Under the pieces are notes generated by a model that saw only the letters and a program-made list of their open reading frames with translations, did no database searches and was not told where the DNA came from. This document shows positions 13,572 through 16,001 of a stretch of 16,001 nucleotides of DNA, one piece after another. A program made the position numbers and the translations under genes. The stretch lies in NCBI GenBank assembly GCA_050011095.1, contig JBEKJU010000069.1, positions 1 through 16,001 of the forward strand, in the 5' to 3' direction. The stretch is from JBEKJU01 sp050011095 (GTDB taxonomy: Bacteria > Desulfobacterota > Syntrophorhabdia > Syntrophorhabdales > WCHB1-27). Each line of letters begins with the position of its first letter. The stretch's first letter is position 1.

Positions 13572-14897
13572 ATGGCAGAATTCCAGACAACCAACGAGTA
13601 CAACGACCTGAAAGCGAGGGTCCACGAGAAACTGATCGACGCCCTCGACCTGGCGCTGATCGACGGCCTGGACGAGGATGCGCTCCGGCGCGAGATACGG
13701 AAGGTCACGGAGGCCATTCTCGCGAAGGAGGGCTCCGTCGTTCCCCTGAACAGGGTCGAGAAGGAGCGTTTCTGCAAGGAGGTGCAGGACGAGGTCCTGG
13801 GTTTCGGGCCTATCGAGCCCCTCATGCGGGACCCCACGGTGACGGACATCCTCATCAACAGCTTCAACAAGGTCTACATCGAGCGGTACGGGAAACTGCA
13901 CCATACAGCGGTGCGGTTCAAGGATGAGTCCCACCTGAGGAAGATCATCGACCGCATCGTCTCAGCGGTGGGAAGGCGGATCGACGAGTCATGCCCCATG
14001 GTGGACGCCCGTCTCGGGGACGGATCGAGGGTGAACGCGATCATCCCTCCCCTGTCAATCGACGGCGCCTGCGTCTCAATAAGGCGCTTCTCCGTCGATC
14101 CATTAGAGATCGACGATTTGATCACCCTCAAGACGCTCACCCCCCAGATCGGCGAGCTTCTGAAGGCGCTTGTAAGGGCGAGACAGAACATCGTCATCTC
14201 CGGCGGCACCGGGACGGGCAAGACGACGCTCCTCAACGTGCTCTCCCGTTTTGTGCCGGAGAACGAGAGGATCGTCACCATCGAGGATTCGGCGGAGCTG
14301 CAGTTGAAGCAGGCACACGTGGTACGTCTGGAGACGAGGCCGGCGAACATCGAGGACAAGGGAGAGATCACGCAAAGGGACCTCGTGAGGAACAGCCTCA
14401 GGATGAGGCCGGACAGGATAATCGTCGGCGAGGTCCGGGGCGCCGAGGTGGTCGATATGCTCCAGGCCATGAACACGGGCCACGACGGCTCGCTCACCAC
14501 GATCCATTCGAATTCGGCGAGGGACGCCCTGCTCAGGCTGGAGACCCTCGTCGCCCTCGCGGGCCTCAATATCCCGAACGACGCGGTGCGGAGCTACATA
14601 GCCTCCGCCATAGACATCATCATCCAGATCGGGCGGATGGTCGACGGGACGAGAAAAGTCGTCTCCCTGCAGGAGGTCGTGGGCATGGAGGGCGGCGTGA
14701 TCACGATGCAGGAACTCTTCCGCTTCGAGCAGACGGGGATCGACAGCAAGACGGGGGCGGTGCTGGGGAATTTCAAGGGCATGGGCATATTCCCGGATTT
14801 CATCGAGCGTTTCCGCGCCCTTGGCATCACGATACCCTATGATCTCTTCGAGGAAGAAGACACCGTGAAGAAGATGGCGTCCGGGGTGAAGCGATGA
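13572..14897 (+). CDS. cpaF: Tad secretion ATPase TadA/CpaF
   Basis: A 441-residue hexameric motor ATPase of the type II/IV secretion family (PulE/VirB11-like, TadA subfamily) that powers pilus assembly and possibly retraction. An N-terminal domain (about 1-185) is followed by Walker A GGTGTGKTT (211-219), the Asp box IVTIEDSAEL (234-243), Walker B RIIVGEVRGAE (282-292) and the His box NTGHDGSLTTIHSNS (301-315). Length is normal for TadA. It works with the inner-membrane platform proteins TadB and TadC encoded directly downstream; the stop overlaps the tadB start by 4 bp. GGAG lies 2 nt before ATG 13572. No key residue is missing. Confidence 0.97.
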   Translation: MAEFQTTNEYNDLKARVHEKLIDALDLALIDGLDEDALRREIRKVTEAILAKEGSVVPLNRVEKERFCKEVQDEVLGFGPIEPLMRDPTVTDILINSFNKVYIERYGKLHHTAVRFKDESHLRKIIDRIVSAVGRRIDESCPMVDARLGDGSRVNAIIPPLSIDGACVSIRRFSVDPLEIDDLITLKTLTPQIGELLKALVRARQNIVISGGTGTGKTTLLNVLSRFVPENERIVTIEDSAELQLKQAHVVRLETRPANIEDKGEITQRDLVRNSLRMRPDRIIVGEVRGAEVVDMLQAMNTGHDGSLTTIHSNSARDALLRLETLVALAGLNIPNDAVRSYIASAIDIIIQIGRMVDGTRKVVSLQEVVGMEGGVITMQELFRFEQTGIDSKTGAVLGNFKGMGIFPDFIERFRALGITIPYDLFEEEDTVKKMASGVKR

Positions 14898-15859
14898 CAC
14901 TCGCGATCACGATGGCGGTCTTCCTCGCGGTGCTCTGCATGATGGAGGGCCTCTGGATGTCCGTCCGGGCGAGGGTCGACAACTCGCCCAGGAAGATGAG
15001 GGACAAGCTGAGGGTCTTTTCGGAGGACCAGATCGAGGTACGGAACACGGACATCCTGCGGAAGCGGACCCTGAGCACGGTTCCCTGGCTCAACAGCCTG
15101 CTCTCCCGCGTGAACGTGATGCAGCGCCTCGACACGATACTCGAACAGTCGAACGTAAAAAGACCTTTGGGCGTCATTGTCCTCCTCTCGACCGTGCTCG
15201 CCGTGACGGGGATTTTCGTGGGCACCACGGTGCGCATGAGTTTCGTGATGTCGTGCCTCATCGCCGTCGTGCTCGGGTCGATCCCCTTTTTGTACATCCT
15301 CTTCAAGAGGAAGCGGAGGATGCAGAAATTCGAGAGGCAACTGCCGGAGGTGCTCGATCTCATCGCGCGGTCTCTCAGGGCGGGCCATGCCTTTGCCACG
15401 GGCCTCCACATGGTGGCCCAGGAGTTCGATGATCCCGTGGGAACCGAGTTCCTCAAGACGGAGCGGCAGCTCCGCCTCGGCGCGGGCGTGGAGCAGGTGC
15501 TCAAGGCGCTCACGGAGAGGGTCCCCTGCCAGGACCTCAAGTTTTTCGCCGTCGCCGTGAGCATCCAGCGGGAAACAGGCGGAAACCTGGCGGAGATCCT
15601 TGAGAGCATGGGCAGCCTTATCAGGTCGCGCTTCAAGCTTCGGGGCAAGGTGAAGGCCCTGTCCGCGGAGAGCAAGTTCTCGGCCCTGGTGCTCCTGGCG
15701 CTGCCCTTCGTCGTCGCGGGCGTGCTCCTGGCGCTTAGCCCCTCTTATCTGGACGTGCTCGTGGAAGATCCACTTGGCAAGGTGCTCATGTATGGCGCCC
15801 TCCTCATGTTGGGTGTCGGGATCGCCGTCATAAAGAAGATGGTCGACGTGAAGGTATAG
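14894..15859 (+). CDS. tadB: Tad inner-membrane platform protein TadB
   Basis: A 321-residue GspF-like integral membrane protein that forms, with TadC, the platform on which TadA acts. A hydrophobic N-terminal segment (about 2-22) is followed by a cytoplasmic stretch, two adjacent helices at about 92-110 and 115-137, the T2SSF domain at about 148-275 (QLPEVLDLIARSLRAGHAF, RETGGNLAEILESM) and two C-terminal helices at about 263-282 and 298-315. ATG 14894 overlaps the cpaF stop as ATGA. The ribosome-binding region lies inside the cpaF end, so expression is probably coupled. tadC starts 18 nt after its stop. Confidence 0.95.
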   Translation: MTLAITMAVFLAVLCMMEGLWMSVRARVDNSPRKMRDKLRVFSEDQIEVRNTDILRKRTLSTVPWLNSLLSRVNVMQRLDTILEQSNVKRPLGVIVLLSTVLAVTGIFVGTTVRMSFVMSCLIAVVLGSIPFLYILFKRKRRMQKFERQLPEVLDLIARSLRAGHAFATGLHMVAQEFDDPVGTEFLKTERQLRLGAGVEQVLKALTERVPCQDLKFFAVAVSIQRETGGNLAEILESMGSLIRSRFKLRGKVKALSAESKFSALVLLALPFVVAGVLLALSPSYLDVLVEDPLGKVLMYGALLMLGVGIAVIKKMVDVKV

Positions 15860-15877
15860 GGGAGAAGGAGGCTGCCA

Positions 15878-16001
15878 ATGATCGTACCGGCATTGATCGC
15901 ATTTCTGGGGGCGTGCGGCATCGGCCTTCTGGCCTACGGCGCATCCATGTCGATGCGGTCGTCGCGCCAGCAGGGCAGGTTCAGGGCGAAGATCGAGCGG
16001 A
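15878..16001 (+). CDS. tadC: TadC, N-terminal fragment (cut by window end)
   Basis: The first 41 codons of a gene that continues past the window. The start ATG 15878 has AGGAGG (15866-15871) at ideal spacing. The visible N-terminus (MIVPALIAFLGACGIGLLAYGASM, then a basic SMRSSRQQGRFRAKIER) is one membrane helix followed by a positively charged cytoplasmic stretch, as in TadB/TadC proteins. The assignment to TadC rests mainly on position directly after tadB. Confidence 0.8.
   Translation, partial: MIVPALIAFLGACGIGLLAYGASMSMRSSRQQGRFRAKIER

Overview
The window looks like a GC-rich Gram-negative chromosome: an outer-membrane secretin, a lipobox protein and an inner-membrane Tad machine are present. 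A Desulfobacterota/deltaproteobacteria-like host would fit, but that is an inference from gene order and the GEMM-type riboswitch, not from any marker gene. Two divergent gene blocks face away from a control region of about 840 bp (5372-6214).

Left block, minus strand (5371 down to 550). A polyprenol-phosphate sugar synthase (GT2 domain plus GtrA-like membrane domain) is followed by three tandem copies of a GT87/DUF2029-type membrane glycosyltransferase, all with GTG starts and, between copies, identical 56-nt linkers. The promoter-proximal copy (3016-4242) is the longest intact one. The middle copy (1782-2959) is broken by a frameshifting deletion. The last copy (550-1725) has a small in-frame deletion at the same place, and its C-terminus is cut off at a 124-bp miniature element with 13-bp perfect terminal inverted repeats (439-562). 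Bases 1-438 hold no gene I can support. A reasonable model is that the GT2 enzyme makes a lipid-linked sugar and the GT87 proteins transfer it to an extracytoplasmic acceptor.

Control region. Bases 5672-5769 fold as a class I cyclic-di-GMP (GEMM-I) riboswitch on the plus strand, with a P1b hairpin capped by a GTGA tetraloop and a typical core. Its 3' strand overlaps the 5' arm of an intrinsic-terminator-like hairpin (5758-5794), which predicts a transcriptional ON switch. A leader of about 420 nt follows, with a second possible promoter and a 10-bp tandem repeat.

Right block, plus strand (6215 to the window end): a nearly complete Tad/Flp pilus operon. The order is flp pilin, a second Flp-like prepilin of 55 aa, prepilin peptidase (tadV/cpaA), cpaB, secretin cpaC, a small lipoprotein, two TadE/TadF-like pseudopilins, a TadG-like protein with a von Willebrand factor A domain, tadZ/cpaE, the motor ATPase tadA/cpaF, tadB and the start of tadC. 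Most genes are spaced by fewer than 40 bp or overlap by 4 bp. Together the genes would process, polymerise and export Flp fibres for surface attachment, probably tuned by c-di-GMP. The neighbouring glycosyltransferases raise the possibility of a glycosylated pilus or a co-expressed surface glycan.
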